Source: Massilia oculi
GTDB lineage: Bacteria > Pseudomonadota > Gammaproteobacteria > Burkholderiales > Burkholderiaceae_D
Direction of reading: 5' to 3'
DNA: 64,000 bases
Assembly (NCBI RefSeq): GCF_003143515.1
Contig: NZ_CP029343.1
Span: forward strand, 3,596,001 to 3,660,000
The notes under the pieces were generated by a model. The model ran no database searches. It saw only the letters and a list, made by a program, of their open reading frames with translations, and was not told the DNA's origin. How positions within the stretch are numbered: the first letter of the stretch is position 1; every line of letters starts with the position of its first letter. Shown here piece by piece: positions 1 to 10,133 of this stretch. The translations under genes and the position numbers were made by a program.

Positions 1-1305
1 GCGACCCTGGGCGTCGTGCCGCCGGAAGGGAGCTACGCGGGTGTCGCGATCGATCCCTCCGGGAACGTCTATTTTTCGGATCGCGGCTATCACAGGGTCT
101 ACGCCTATTCGGCGGCGACGGGCCGGATCGACGTGTTCGCCGGATCGCCTGGACCGATGTTCATCGACACCCATGGCGGACTGATCGTCATGAGTCCGGG
201 CAGCGCCGATGGCGTGGGCGTTGCGGCGCAATTCAATGGGCCGCAGGGGCTGGCTGCCGACGGCAGCGGCAACCTGTATATCGCGGACTATGGCAATTAC
301 ACGATCAGGAAGGCCTCGCCCCAGGCCCAGGTCACTACCATCGCCGGCGCGGCGCGGCGCCAGGGCGCTACCGACGGGGCAGGGCCGGAGGCGACGCTTG
401 GGGCACTCATGAGCGGTTCCACGACGGATGGCGCGGGCAATGTGTATGTCACCGACAGCTATGGGCATACCGTCCGTAAGATCACGCCTGGCGGGCTGGT
501 CACCACGGTCGCAGGCAAGGCCGGAGAAAGCGGCAGCGCCGATGGCGTTGGCGCAGCCGCGCGGTTTTTCAGTCCTGCAGGCATCGTGGCTGATGCCGCC
601 GGCAATATCTTCCTCACGGATACGTTCAACAAGCTGATCCGCAAGATCGCCATTAACGGCGAGGTGACCACCATCGCCGGCACGGTCGGCACTTTCGATC
701 TGGTCGATGGCGTCGGAAGCAATGCGCACTTCATCAGCCCCACCGGCATCACAAGGGACAGCGCCGGCAACCTGTTCGTGACCGATGGTCCGACTATCCG
801 CAAGATCACGCCGGCCGGCGCCGTATCGACGATCGCCGGCCGGCAGCTGCGTGAAGGGGACGGCTCCGCCGACCTCGATGGCGTCGGCGCGCAAGCGACC
901 TTCAACAACCCGAATGCGATCGCCATCGATGGCGTCGGCAACCTGTACGTGGTCGATATCAGGAGCTATACGGTACGCAGGATCAGTCCGGGAGGCGAAG
1001 TGGTGACGATCGCCGGAAAGCAGTCGGAAGGCGGACTGGTCGACGGGCCGGGCCTGGCCGCACGTTTCATCTACCCGAGCGGCATCGCGATCGATGCGAA
1101 CGGCAACCTTTTTATCAGCGATAGCGGCAACACTGCCATCCGCAAGATCGCCAGGGATGGCGTCGTATCGACCGTGCTTGCCCTGCCCGCGCCGCAAAAT
1201 GAGTGGTCCCAGGAAAGCCTCCAGAGCATTACCTACCTAGGCGCGAACACCTTCTACCTTACACGTCCTGGGGCTGTGCTCAAGCTTGACCTGGGTACAC
1301 GCTAG
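1..1305 (+). CDS. NHL-repeat beta-propeller protein (5' end outside window)
   Basis: The reading frame is open from base 1, so the protein is cut by the window edge; the first internal start would be a GTG at 16. It consists of about seven tandem NHL units of roughly 55-60 residues, each with a G-N-L-Y/F-x-x-D core followed by T-I-R-K and a V-T-T-I-A-G strand. Such units form the blades of a beta-propeller. Proteins of this type in Massilia-like bacteria are usually exported and bind ligands or carbohydrates, but no enzymatic motif is visible and the substrate cannot be told. Any signal peptide would lie upstream of the window. The C-terminus ends with a last blade and no sorting domain. Confidence 0.85.
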   Translation, partial: ATLGVVPPEGSYAGVAIDPSGNVYFSDRGYHRVYAYSAATGRIDVFAGSPGPMFIDTHGGLIVMSPGSADGVGVAAQFNGPQGLAADGSGNLYIADYGNYTIRKASPQAQVTTIAGAARRQGATDGAGPEATLGALMSGSTTDGAGNVYVTDSYGHTVRKITPGGLVTTVAGKAGESGSADGVGAAARFFSPAGIVADAAGNIFLTDTFNKLIRKIAINGEVTTIAGTVGTFDLVDGVGSNAHFISPTGITRDSAGNLFVTDGPTIRKITPAGAVSTIAGRQLREGDGSADLDGVGAQATFNNPNAIAIDGVGNLYVVDIRSYTVRRISPGGEVVTIAGKQSEGGLVDGPGLAARFIYPSGIAIDANGNLFISDSGNTAIRKIARDGVVSTVLALPAPQNEWSQESLQSITYLGANTFYLTRPGAVLKLDLGTR

Positions 1306-1603
1306 AGGAAGTACTGGCTATCCTGGTGTGCGGCTCTCGGTCACAAGAAATCTATGGTCCCCCTCCTTTTTGCAAGCTGATCTTGTGTGAGGCGAGGAGG
1401 GCTTGCATAAATCTATCCGGCGTCTGGTGGAGACAAGCTCCGCGCCACGATGAGAGTCGCGCCTGTCGTCCCTGAAAAGGCGCTCGGCTTGCTATAGCCG
1501 ATTTTTTTGCCAGGGTATCCGGCAGGCCGGTGTGCCGTTCACGTCATCCAAATTCAGCAGTCGGAAAACCTGGAGGTGGTTGTTAAAGCAAGTCCAGGCT
1601 CCT
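1306..1603. other. intergenic, flank of IS110 remnant
   Basis: No convincing gene. A short perfect hairpin (CTCCTTCATG / CATGAAGGAG, 1599-1623) overlaps the end of the IS110 transposase gene and may belong to that insertion sequence's subterminal structure or act as a terminator. The exact IS end cannot be fixed by eye. Confidence 0.4.
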
Positions 1604-2629
1604 TCATGTAGGCATGAAGGAGCGCTTCGTTTCAAACGTGGTGTGGTGCGCGGCGGTCGTCCAAGCGATCCGTGCCGGCTTATTGGCGAGAGCACAGGCC
1701 ACTACGTTGGAGTGCCTGCGAGTGAGCATGGCTCGTACCCAGTCAGCTAGTTGTCCCGATTTTCCTTCCACGCGCAGCATGTAGGTTCGTGCGCACTCCA
1801 CCAGCAAGCGACGCAGATTCTTGTCGCCGCGTTTGCTGATGCCTAACAGGGTGTTCCTGTCGCCCGTGCTGTGCTGGCGTGGCACCAAGCCTACGGAAGC
1901 GGCGAAGTCGCGACCGCAGCGGTATTGCTTTCCATCGCCCAATTCGCTTGCGAGGACGCTTGCCGTGATCGGCCCAATGCCGGGTACGGTCAACAATCGC
2001 TGTCCAAGGTCATCATCGGCGAGCTGTGCAGATAGATCTTTTTCGATTGCATCCACTTGCTCATCCAGATACTTTAAGTGGGTGTGCAGCCGCTACAGGA
2101 CAGCCCCCAGGCGGGGCGGCAGTTCGTGATCAACCAAAATGCTCGGCAACCGGCGAATCGCGGCGTGCCCAATCGGCAAGCTTATTCCAAACTCGAGTAA
2201 GAACGCGTGAACCTGATTGCATACTTTGGTTCGATCATGTACGAGGGATTCGCGTACGCGGTGCAGCGCTGACAAGGTCTGCTGGGCTTCATTTTTTGGT
2301 GTAGCGAACCGCATTGATGCGCGGCTGGCCGCTTCGCAGATTGCTCCGGCGTCAACGTAGTCGTTCTTGTTGCTCTTGACGAAGGGCTTCACGAACTGCG
2401 GGGAAATGAGCTTGGCGTCATGGCCGAAGCCGATCAATTGCCGAGCCAAGTAATGGGCGCCAGCACAGGCTTCCATTACAACTGTGCAAGGCTGGAGCTC
2501 GGCAAAGAACTCCATTAGCTGCTTAAGGCTGAATTTCTTGCGTAGCTGTTCCTTGCCATGCTCATCTTGGCCGTGAACGTGAAAAGTGGTTTTACCCAGA
2601 TCGATGCCGATAAGCGTAGCGTCTTGCAT
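1604..2629 (-). pseudogene. IS110-family transposase interrupted by an amber codon
   Basis: Two pieces in the same frame make one IS110-type transposase. The N-terminal 178 residues begin MQDATLIGIDLGKTTFHVHG and carry the DEDD nuclease domain (D9 in GIDLGK, an E in VVMEACAGAHY, and the N-D-Y-V-D-A motif). The C-terminal piece carries the Transposase_20 domain (LLTVPGIGPITAS, then A-A-S-V-G-L-V-P and S-K-R-G-D-K-N-L-R). They are separated only by a TAG at 2095-2093 and about 12 further sense codons, with no frameshift. The full length of about 341 residues is normal for the family. The gene is therefore a point-mutated pseudogene unless the stop is suppressed. It lies next to the broken IS1595 transposase. 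Confidence 0.85.
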
Positions 2630-3266
2630 GATAGCCTCCGTCCCAGAAATGAAGTCCCCAGTCAGCTTGGACCAGGGTGGAGGGGGACCATCTCATTAGG
2701 CGCTGTAACTGTTTCGTGTTGAAACTGCCCAATGCCGCTCGCAACAGCGCCTCCGACGAATCGATGCGCCCGCCATCCAGGGCCCAGCGCCAACCCAGAT
2801 AGTTGAGCAGGTACTGCGATGCCACGCCGTTGAAGCGCGCCAGCCACTGGCGAAAGCGCCGATGGTAGCCATTGACGTTCTGGACATGCACCGCGCCGCG
2901 CACCCGCTCTGCCTGGCGCAGATTGACGGCTTCGTGGCTGATGCCGGCTTCGCGTGCGAAAGCCCGATACGCCGCGTGCGCATCGGTGACCAGCAGGATG
3001 TCCGCTTCGAGCGCCGGCAATAAATGCTCATGCAGCTGCGACTTGGTGACCGCACCCCGGTCGGGAACGAAGTTGAAGGTGCGGCCGTCGCGGTCACGCG
3101 CCACCAGGACGCAGTCGTGTTCTTTCGAGATCCCGCGTTTTGCCGCCACGCCGCCACGCTTGCGGGCAGGACGAGTCAGTTGGCGTGAGCCTTTCTGCGA
3201 TTCGAGCAGGAACAGCTCGTCCGCTTCTGAGTCCGAAGGGTCACGTCTGACAATCGGACACGGCCT
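2592..3266 (-). pseudogene. IS1595-family (ISXO2-like) transposase fragment
   Basis: The frame reads from about 3266 through SDSEADELFLLESQKGSR (the D-E-x-F motif that opens the ISXO2 DDE domain) to LVTDAHAAYRAF, HVQNVNGYHRRFRQWL (catalytic N-x-x-H segment) and YLLNYLGWRWALD. An in-frame stop at 3269 cuts off the N-terminal zinc-ribbon half expected of this family. At the 3' end, after about 2690, the frame runs on for some 30 codons into DNA flanking the IS110 copy, so the C-terminus is not native. Both ends missing makes this a remnant. The longest ATG/GTG-initiated frame begins with GTG at 3149. Confidence 0.8.
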
Positions 3267-3326
3267 CTACATTAATCCCGGCTATTGGGTAAAAACGGCT
3301 GAGCCCGTGTTCGATTGGCAGACGTC
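3242..3326. repeat. 20-bp imperfect inverted repeat with 45-bp loop
   Basis: The left arm at 3242-3261 and right arm at 3307-3326 are inverted copies of GTGTYCGATTGKCAGACGTS, matching at 17 of 20 positions. A further GACGTGACCCT lies on each side in inverted orientation (3237-3246 region and 3340-3350). The repeat sits exactly where the IS1595 transposase frame is broken. It may be the joined end of another insertion sequence. Confidence 0.5.
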
Positions 3327-3530
3327 ATGCTGTGGCTTAGACGTGACCCTATAGCTTTAATTTGCAGCAGCAGACAACGGGGCCTGACTGGGTATGGACC
3401 TAGACATTTAGGTGGGATTGTGGAACAGCATGAAACGCTTGCTATCCGCAGTCGGAGAAGGGTGGGCAGGGTGACGGCTGCGATTCGCTTGCCTGCAGCG
3501 GAGGATAGTGCGCCGGCGAGCGGTCCGGCC
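3327..3530. other. intergenic between IS remnant and tRNA-Leu terminator
   Basis: No gene recognised. The stretch separates the IS debris from the terminator of the tRNA transcription unit. Confidence 0.4.
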
Positions 3531-3573
3531 AAAAAAGCAAAAAACCCGCTCTTTCGAAGAAGAGAGCGGGTTT
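3531..3573 (-). terminator. rho-independent terminator after tRNA-Leu
   Basis: Stem AAACCCGCTCT (3542-3552) pairs with AGAGCGGGTTT (3563-3573). In the minus direction it is followed by a T-rich tract (the A-rich run at 3531-3544 on the plus strand). Confidence 0.75.
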
Positions 3574-3592
3574 CGCTAATACTGTCTGTTGG

Positions 3593-3677
3593 TGGTGCCT
3601 CCGGCCGGAATCGAACCGGCACGCCTTACGGCGCTTGATTTTGAGTCAAGTGCGTCTACCAATTCCGCCACAGAGGC
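3593..3677 (-). tRNA. tRNA-Leu (anticodon CAA)
   Basis: An 85-nt minus-strand tRNA starts GCCTCTG and ends CGGAGGC-ACCA with the CCA encoded. The 7-bp acceptor stem, D-arm GGCGGAATTGGTAGACGC, anticodon arm CTTGA-CTCAAAA-TCAAG (anticodon CAA), long variable arm of the class II type (GCGCCGTAAGGCG) and T-arm GCCGGTTCGATTCCGGC are all visible. The long variable arm and the CAA anticodon identify leucine, reading UUG. Confidence 0.95.
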
Positions 3678-3800
3678 CCAATAGCAGGCGCGCATCTTAG
3701 CACATGGCGCGCGCAACTGACCAGTGTGCGCAAGAAATTGGCGTAAGTCGACATGCGGACACGTTAGCGCACGCCGCCAACCGATGCCCGGCGCGCCCGC

Positions 3801-4268
3801 TCAGCGCGCAATCCGATGCTGCAACAACCGCAAACTCCCCACCGGCCCGACAATCTCCAGCACGTGCTCGCGCACCGCGACATTGATCGCGCCTTCCTGC
3901 CCGCGCAGCCAGGGCCGCGGGCGGAAGTAGCGGATGCTGGTGCTGTCTGCCGCGGTGCGCCGGTAGCCCAGCGTGCCAAGCGCTTCGTCGAGCGTGTTGA
4001 TCATGTAGTGGGCATCGAAGCGGGTGCGCATCTCGAAGCGGCCGGGCCCGAGCATATAGATCGGCAGCAGGCCGCCCACGATGGCCGGCAGCACCAGGTA
4101 GGGCAGCGGGGTGCCGGGATCGATCAGGTGCAGCGTTAGCACCAGCAGCGGCAGGCCGCCCAGCAGCGTCAGCGCCCAGGGCAGGGACTGGCGCCAGGTG
4201 TCGATGCGCCGCAGGAACCCGGGCCGCTCCCGGACGCGCACGATCTCTGACAACGTCACACTCTTCAT
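3801..4268 (-). CDS. small two-TM membrane protein, unknown function
   Basis: 155 residues if started at MKSVTLSEIVRVRERPG (ATG 4268-4266), which has a GGGAGAG ribosome site about 6 nt upstream. A longer frame to 4307 lacks such a site. Two hydrophobic segments (ALTLLGGLPLLVLTLHL and LVLPAIVGGLLPIYML) precede a soluble C-terminal half of about 80 residues rich in Arg. I do not recognise a named family. It stands alone between the tRNA and the glycosyltransferase, so context gives no function. Confidence 0.65.
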   Translation of the reverse strand: MKSVTLSEIVRVRERPGFLRRIDTWRQSLPWALTLLGGLPLLVLTLHLIDPGTPLPYLVLPAIVGGLLPIYMLGPGRFEMRTRFDAHYMINTLDEALGTLGYRRTAADSTSIRYFRPRPWLRGQEGAINVAVREHVLEIVGPVGSLRLLQHRIAR

Positions 4269-4502
4269 GGTGATCTCTCCCTCACAGCATCTCGTGCAAC
4301 GGTCCATGTTGGCCTGTAATTAAACTGACGCAACACCCCATTCAGCCTGGTAGTTGATCTGCATTGACTCGCCCATTGTGACGAGCGGCACCAGGCCGGT
4401 GCTTGACTCCACGCAAACACGCATTCTTTGCGATTAGGTTCTCATATTGGCAACACTTGCCGCGCACAGGTGAATATCGTTGCTCACAAGCCTCATAAAG
4501 AA

Positions 4503-4527
4503 ACAAGCCGCATGGTATGCGGCTTGT
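4503..4527 (-). terminator. terminator of the ArnT-like gene
   Basis: A perfect 11-bp stem ACAAGCCGCAT / ATGCGGCTTGT with a GGT loop lies 12 nt beyond the stop codon at 4539 and is followed, on the minus strand, by TTTCTTTA. Confidence 0.7.
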
Positions 4528-4538
4528 CGAGGTGCATC

Positions 4539-6260
4539 TTATTGAGTACGGCGGAACAGCCTGAAGCGCTCGTCGCGGTCGGAGGCGCGCCGGCCTTCCC
4601 ACAGCGGGATCGTGTTGCGCACGCCCCATTTGCGCAGCAGCGCGCGGTCGTTGCGGTTGCGCAGGCTGTCCTGCAGCAGCACGTAGTCGCACTTGCCGCC
4701 GGCCAGGGTGACGAAGGGCAGGCGTCCGTAATAGGCCAGCGAGGCGCGCTGGGCCGGGCCGACATTGGTCTCGATGCAGTCGGTGTCGGCCGGCAGGCGC
4801 GCCGCGATCTGCTGGGCCACGCCGGCGTAGCTCTTGCCGTAGTTCAGGTCCGGCAGGAACAGGGTCATCAGGAGCACCCACAGCAGGATCAGGCCGCCGG
4901 ACGACAGCACCACCGCGCGCCACAGCACCGATGGCTGGCGCGACAGGCGCCAGTGCACCAGCACGACCCAGCCCACGCTGGCTGCGGCCGCCACGGTGAA
5001 GGTGACGATGCCGATTTCAGGCGTGAAACCGGGCACCAGCTTGAGCGCGTTCTTGGCCAGCTGGGCCGGCCAGCCGGTCAGCTTGGCGATCCAGAACAGC
5101 CAGATGGCGGCGCCCAGCATGGTCAGCACCATCACCGAGAACCAGTCGATGGCGTTGATCGCGCCGCGCTTCATGGTCGGCAGGCCGAAGGCGGCCATCA
5201 GGGCCAGCGGCGGCAGCATCTTGAGGAAGTCGCTGTTCTCGGGCACCGGGTCGCACAGCAGTTGCAGCACCAGGGCCAGGAAGAAGAACACCGGCAGCAC
5301 GATGTGCAGCATCTGCTGCTGGCGGCGCCAGGCCCAGACCGCCCAGATCGCGAATGGCCAGGCCGGCCAGAAGAACCAGACGCCGGTGCGGAGGAAAGTC
5401 TTGACCGCAACCCAGCCGGGCACACCGAACTGCTGCGCGTTCCAGGCCAGCCAGTCGGCCACCGGCGGCAGGCCGAACGGCTGCACGACGACGGCGGGCA
5501 GGATCCACACCAGGGTCAGGCCGAGGCCGACGCCGGCCGCCACGAGCAGGTGGCGCAGCGCCTGGCCCGCGGGCATGTCGAGATAGCGGGTGCAGGCGAA
5601 CAGGGCCACGATCAGCACCAGCGGCGGCAGGAAGCCCTGGGTCAGGGTCAGGGCGCCCAGGGCGAGGCCGACCAGCACCGCGTTGCGGGTGCTGGTGTGC
5701 TCGACGTAGCGCACGGCGCGGTACAGGAAATAGGCGAGCAGCGCGCCCTGCAGGGTGGCGGCCAGGGTCAGGTGGCTTTGCAGCAGCAGGCCCAGGCTGC
5801 CGAGGTAGATCAGGACCGCGGTGTCACCCAGCGTGCGGCCGTAGTCGTCGGGTTCGGGCTGGCCGCCGAAGGCCAGGCGCAGCGGCTGCGCCTCGGCGCG
5901 CCGGCCGAGGTGGAAGGCGGTGTACCACAGCGACGTCGTGCCCAGCACGAAGATGCCGATCGTCGACACGCGCGCGGCCAGCACGTCGCCCAGGATCCAG
6001 CCGAACAGCTTGATGCAGATGGCGCCCAGCCAGAAGGCCAGCGGGCCCTCGTCGACGCTGGCCAGGCCGGCGATGTTCGGGTACAGCCAGTCCTCCAGGC
6101 CGCCGTGCGCCATGGTCCACATGATGCCGAAGCTGCCCGCGTCTTCCTTCCACAGATCGCGGCCGATAATGCCGGGCAGGATGTACAGCATGCCCAGCGC
6201 GAGCAGGGCCCAGCGGGGCAGCGCCAGGGTGGCGGCGGCGGGAAGACGGACTGGTTTCAT
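4539..6260 (-). CDS. ArnT-like GT-C glycosyltransferase / membrane dolichyl-phosphomannose-type transferase
   Basis: 573 residues, with about 12 hydrophobic segments and a soluble C-terminal domain of about 100 residues. The N-terminal cytoplasmic/TM1 start (MKPVRLPAAATLALPRWALLALGMLYILPG) is followed by a first periplasmic loop with the GRDLWKEDAG and DEGPLAFWLG acidic motifs. This is the arrangement of GT-C enzymes of the ArnT/PMT_2 group (GT83/GT39), which transfer a sugar from a polyprenyl-phosphate donor to lipid A or another envelope acceptor. Acceptor and sugar cannot be told, and no arn genes are nearby. It is a monocistronic minus-strand gene with its own terminator. The large plus-strand frame on the opposite strand is an artefact of GC-rich codons. 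Confidence 0.8.
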   Translation of the reverse strand: MKPVRLPAAATLALPRWALLALGMLYILPGIIGRDLWKEDAGSFGIMWTMAHGGLEDWLYPNIAGLASVDEGPLAFWLGAICIKLFGWILGDVLAARVSTIGIFVLGTTSLWYTAFHLGRRAEAQPLRLAFGGQPEPDDYGRTLGDTAVLIYLGSLGLLLQSHLTLAATLQGALLAYFLYRAVRYVEHTSTRNAVLVGLALGALTLTQGFLPPLVLIVALFACTRYLDMPAGQALRHLLVAAGVGLGLTLVWILPAVVVQPFGLPPVADWLAWNAQQFGVPGWVAVKTFLRTGVWFFWPAWPFAIWAVWAWRRQQQMLHIVLPVFFFLALVLQLLCDPVPENSDFLKMLPPLALMAAFGLPTMKRGAINAIDWFSVMVLTMLGAAIWLFWIAKLTGWPAQLAKNALKLVPGFTPEIGIVTFTVAAAASVGWVVLVHWRLSRQPSVLWRAVVLSSGGLILLWVLLMTLFLPDLNYGKSYAGVAQQIAARLPADTDCIETNVGPAQRASLAYYGRLPFVTLAGGKCDYVLLQDSLRNRNDRALLRKWGVRNTIPLWEGRRASDRDERFRLFRRTQ

Positions 6261-6302
6261 CGGCGAATCGGATGGGTAAAATAACTGCGTAGTATAGCTG
6301 CG

Positions 6303-6332
6303 AAAAAAAAAGAAGCCGCTGAGGCGGCTTCT
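6303..6332 (-). terminator. terminator of rpmE2
   Basis: Perfect 9-bp stem AGAAGCCGC / GCGGCTTCT with TGAG loop (6311-6332), followed on the minus strand by eight T residues (6310-6303). Confidence 0.85.
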
Positions 6333-6372
6333 TTCGCGAAGCCCGGAGGCTTCGAAGATTCTACTGCGGCAA

Positions 6373-6642
6373 TTAGCCGTTGGCGACCGAGGTCTTCGAG
6401 CCGACCGAACCGAACTTCTGGCGGAATTTCTCGACGCGGCCAGCGGTGTCGACGATCTTGTGCTTGCCGGTGAAGAACGGGTGCGATTCAGCGGACACCT
6501 CGATCTTGACCAGTGGGTATTCTTTACCTTCGTGGGTGATCGTTTCGCGGGTGTTGATGGTCGAACGGGTCACGAATTTGAAGTCGCACGACAGGTCGTG
6601 GAAGACGACTTCGCGGTAATCTGGATGGGTATCGGTCTTCAT
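6373..6642 (-). CDS. rpmE2: 50S ribosomal protein L31 type B
   Basis: 89 residues starting [20 protein letters not shown], with the L31 signature [20 protein letters not shown] near the C-terminus. The CxxC zinc-ribbon cysteines of type A L31 are absent, so this is the zinc-independent B paralogue, typically longer and often the only copy in Burkholderiales. The ATG at 6642-6640 is chosen because family members begin MK(T/E)xxHPxY; the open frame to 6834 is unsupported upstream. It lies downstream of rho in the same orientation but has its own terminator and a 190-nt leader, so it may be separately transcribed. Confidence 0.95.
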   Translation of the reverse strand: MKTDTHPDYREVVFHDLSCDFKFVTRSTINTRETITHEGKEYPLVKIEVSAESHPFFTGKHKIVDTAGRVEKFRQKFGSVGSKTSVANG

Positions 6643-6785
6643 GGTTCTGCTTTCTATTGAGTTGGTAGCCAAACAGCACTTCGTCGGTCGAACAGCTTCT
6701 TGACCCGATTGCCGATCACTTGCCAGGGGTTGGACTGAACCGAAGATTATAAAACGGTTTCCGGCGCCAGGCAATGCCAAATAAA

Positions 6786-6807
6786 AAGGCAGCCCGAAGG
6801 CTGCCTT
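6786..6807 (-). terminator. terminator of rho
   Basis: Perfect 9-bp stem AAGGCAGCC / GGCTGCCTT with a CGAA tetraloop, 24 nt beyond the rho stop codon. It is followed by TTTAT on the minus strand. Confidence 0.75.
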
Positions 6808-6830
6808 TGCACGCGGCGCACCGGGGCGTA

Positions 6831-8093
<1,263 letters not shown>

Positions 8094-8233
8094 GTGTGTG
8101 GGTGACCCGTGACGGGTGAATGTGGTAGGGGAGGGGACTGCGTGGGTTAATCGAGGCGGGAGGGTGACTCCCGGCCAATATTGTGACTGCGTGGCGACTG
8201 CGCGGGCGCGCCGTCGCCGCTATATTACTTGGA

Positions 8234-8560
8234 TCAGATGTTGCTGTCGATGAAAGCGGTCAGCGGACCCTTGGCGACGGCGCCAACCTTCTGGGCTGCG
8301 ACCTGGCCGTTCTTGAACAGGATCAGGGTCGGGATGCCACGGATGCCGAACTGGGCCGGCACGGCCTGGTTCGCGTCGACGTCCATCTTGGCGATCGTGA
8401 TCTTGCCTGCGTATTCCTTGGCTACTTCTTCCAGGATCGGGGCAATCATCTTGCAAGGACCGCACCACTCGGCCCAGAAATCGACCAGCACCGGCTGCTC
8501 GGACTTGAGCACGTCGGCTTCGAAGGATGCATCGCTGATGTGTTTGATGTTTTCGCTCAT
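8234..8560 (-). CDS. trxA: thioredoxin 1
   Basis: 108 residues with the redox-active W-C-G-P-C at residues 32-36 inside [17 protein letters not shown], the cis-proline in GIRGIPTL and the buried D in VLVDFWAEW. It is a cytosolic disulphide reductase that supplies electrons to ribonucleotide reductase, PAPS reductase and methionine sulphoxide reductases. Family length is about 108, so it is complete. It is monocistronic or co-transcribed with rho, which follows after about 140 nt. Confidence 0.97.
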   Translation of the reverse strand: MSENIKHISDASFEADVLKSEQPVLVDFWAEWCGPCKMIAPILEEVAKEYAGKITIAKMDVDANQAVPAQFGIRGIPTLILFKNGQVAAQKVGAVAKGPLTAFIDSNI

Positions 8561-8790
8561 GGTTTCCTCAATGTGAGGTAAGAATCGTTATTAACGCCTT
8601 GAGACAAGTCATGCGGAACGTCTCGACCGGCTACCGTGGGTACTGCCTTGCCAAATATTGCTGCTACACAATGGTGGAGGCACTGTGTGCGAATTTCAAT
8701 ATTGGAAGAACGGCTAGAGGGTGTCAGGCGGGGAATGAGGCGAATAATACCCCATTTTTTTAAAAAGTGTTCGAGGCTTTGTACAAAATC

Positions 8791-9198
8791 TCAACATCCC
8801 AGCGCATGGCGCAATTGCTCCGGGGTGAGCGGCTTGCGGAAGGAGCCTACCACTTGCAGGCCGAGGGCGCGCGCGAGGTCGGCGGCGGCCTCGCGCACCT
8901 CGTCCTCGAGCGCCGACAGCAGGATCACCTTGCCGGCATAGCCAAGGCTGGCCGCGGCCTGCAGGAACTCGATGCCGTCCATTTCGGGCAGCACCAGGTC
9001 GCAGATCAGGACGTCGGGCATGGCTTCATCGAGCCGGGCCAGGGCCTGGGGTGCATCGACTTCGAGGACGATCTCGCACGGCCCGCAGGCTGCCAGCATC
9101 TCGCGCATGACCTCCAGCAGCAGATGGTCGTCGTCGAGCACCAGCACGCGCAGTTGCGCGAGAGGCGAATCGGCGGCGTCGGGAGGCATGTGCGTCAT
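8791..9198 (-). CDS. single-domain response regulator (receiver only)
   Basis: 135 residues from the ATG at 9198 (an alternative ATG at 9189 removes three residues; neither has a strong ribosome site). One receiver domain fills the protein: acidic pocket D22-D24 (LDDDH), phospho-acceptor D67 (LICDLVLPEMDG), S95 (LLSALED) and K122 (SFRKPL). There is no output domain, so it would act by protein contact, like CheY or a phosphorelay intermediate. No kinase gene is adjacent; it lies between trxA and hutC. The longer frame to 9444 overlaps hutC and is a shadow. Confidence 0.8.
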   Translation of the reverse strand: MTHMPPDAADSPLAQLRVLVLDDDHLLLEVMREMLAACGPCEIVLEVDAPQALARLDEAMPDVLICDLVLPEMDGIEFLQAAASLGYAGKVILLSALEDEVREAAADLARALGLQVVGSFRKPLTPEQLRHALGC

Positions 9199-9274
9199 GT
9201 ATCTGAAATGGGTAGATCGACGGCCATTATCGCGAAAAACCGGCAAGACGGGTTGTCCGAATCGGTATTTTTTA

Positions 9275-9976
9275 TCAAACGCTGCCGGTGAAGCGCGCCA
9301 GGTGCCCCGGATGCCACATGGTGGCCACCGAGGCCACCCGTCCGGCCGAGGTGGTGCGCCGGTGCAGCACCAGGCAGGGGGCGCCGGCCTCGACCGCCAG
9401 CAGGCGCGCCTCGGCCGTAGGCGCCGGCTGGGCCTCGATCGCATAGGTGGCCCCCTGCAGCGGCGCGCTCGCCATCAGGTGCTCGTTGGGGGTGATGCGC
9501 GAAAAATCCTGCTCCAGGTAGGCCGGGGCGCAGGCCGGGTTGACCCAGCGGTCCTCGAGCTGGACCGGCGCCTCGTTCTCGAAGTGGACGATCAGCGAAT
9601 GGAACAGGGTGGCGCCCGGCTCCAGGTCGAACTCGGCGGCCAGCGTGTCGTCGGCGCTTTTTTCTTCCAGCGCCAGCACGCGGCTGGCGTGCAGCTTGCC
9701 GCGCGCGCGGATCTCGTCGGCGATGTTGCGGATCTCGACCAGGGTGCCCTGGTATTTCTGGGGGGCGACGTAGGTACCCGAGCCCTGGCGTCGCACCAGC
9801 ACCTGCTCGGCGGTGAGCTCGCGCACGGCGCGGTTGACGGTCATGCGCGAGACGCCGAACTGGCGCACCAGCGCCTGCTCCGATGGCACCAGCTCGCCCT
9901 CTTTCCAGCGGCCGGAAGCGATTTCGGCAACCAGGTAATCCTTGATCTGCTGGAAAATGGGCGACTTTTCCTGCAT
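9275..9976 (-). CDS. hutC: histidine utilisation repressor, GntR family HutC subfamily
   Basis: 233 residues from the ATG at 9976, preceded by AAGAGAG; a TTG at 10009 would add 11 residues. The N-terminal winged helix-turn-helix runs PIFQQIKDYLVAEIASGRWKEG to VPSEQALVRQFGVSRMTVNRAVREL and the wing RRQGSGTYVA. The C-terminal UTRA domain binds the effector (urocanate in known HutC proteins). Its likely target is the palindrome upstream of hutU, 3.7 kb away. No matching palindrome is visible upstream of hutC itself, so autoregulation is not supported by sequence. It is divergent from ada. Confidence 0.9.
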   Translation of the reverse strand: MQEKSPIFQQIKDYLVAEIASGRWKEGELVPSEQALVRQFGVSRMTVNRAVRELTAEQVLVRRQGSGTYVAPQKYQGTLVEIRNIADEIRARGKLHASRVLALEEKSADDTLAAEFDLEPGATLFHSLIVHFENEAPVQLEDRWVNPACAPAYLEQDFSRITPNEHLMASAPLQGATYAIEAQPAPTAEARLLAVEAGAPCLVLHRRTTSAGRVASVATMWHPGHLARFTGSV

Positions 9977-10133
9977 GCTCTCTTGCGCGGTCTGTGCTTC
10001 CAAACTCAATCTCCGAATGCCTGGCCTTTGCGGCCACGCCCGATTCTAGCACCGGGATTCGAAAGCAAGACCCGGAGTGCGGCCTGGCGGCGGGAGCTTC
10101 AGGATGTCGCTATTGCTGAAGGAGGAGGCCATC

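Noticed and set aside
4428..6284. 618-residue plus-strand frame opposite the ArnT-like gene
   Set aside because: Composition is Gln/His/Arg/Gly-rich without domains; it mirrors GC-rich codons of a clear membrane protein on the other strand.
8791..9444. 217-residue version of the response regulator
   Set aside because: The extension overlaps hutC, has no receiver homology and is Arg/Pro/Trp-rich; the ATG at 9198 gives a normal receiver.
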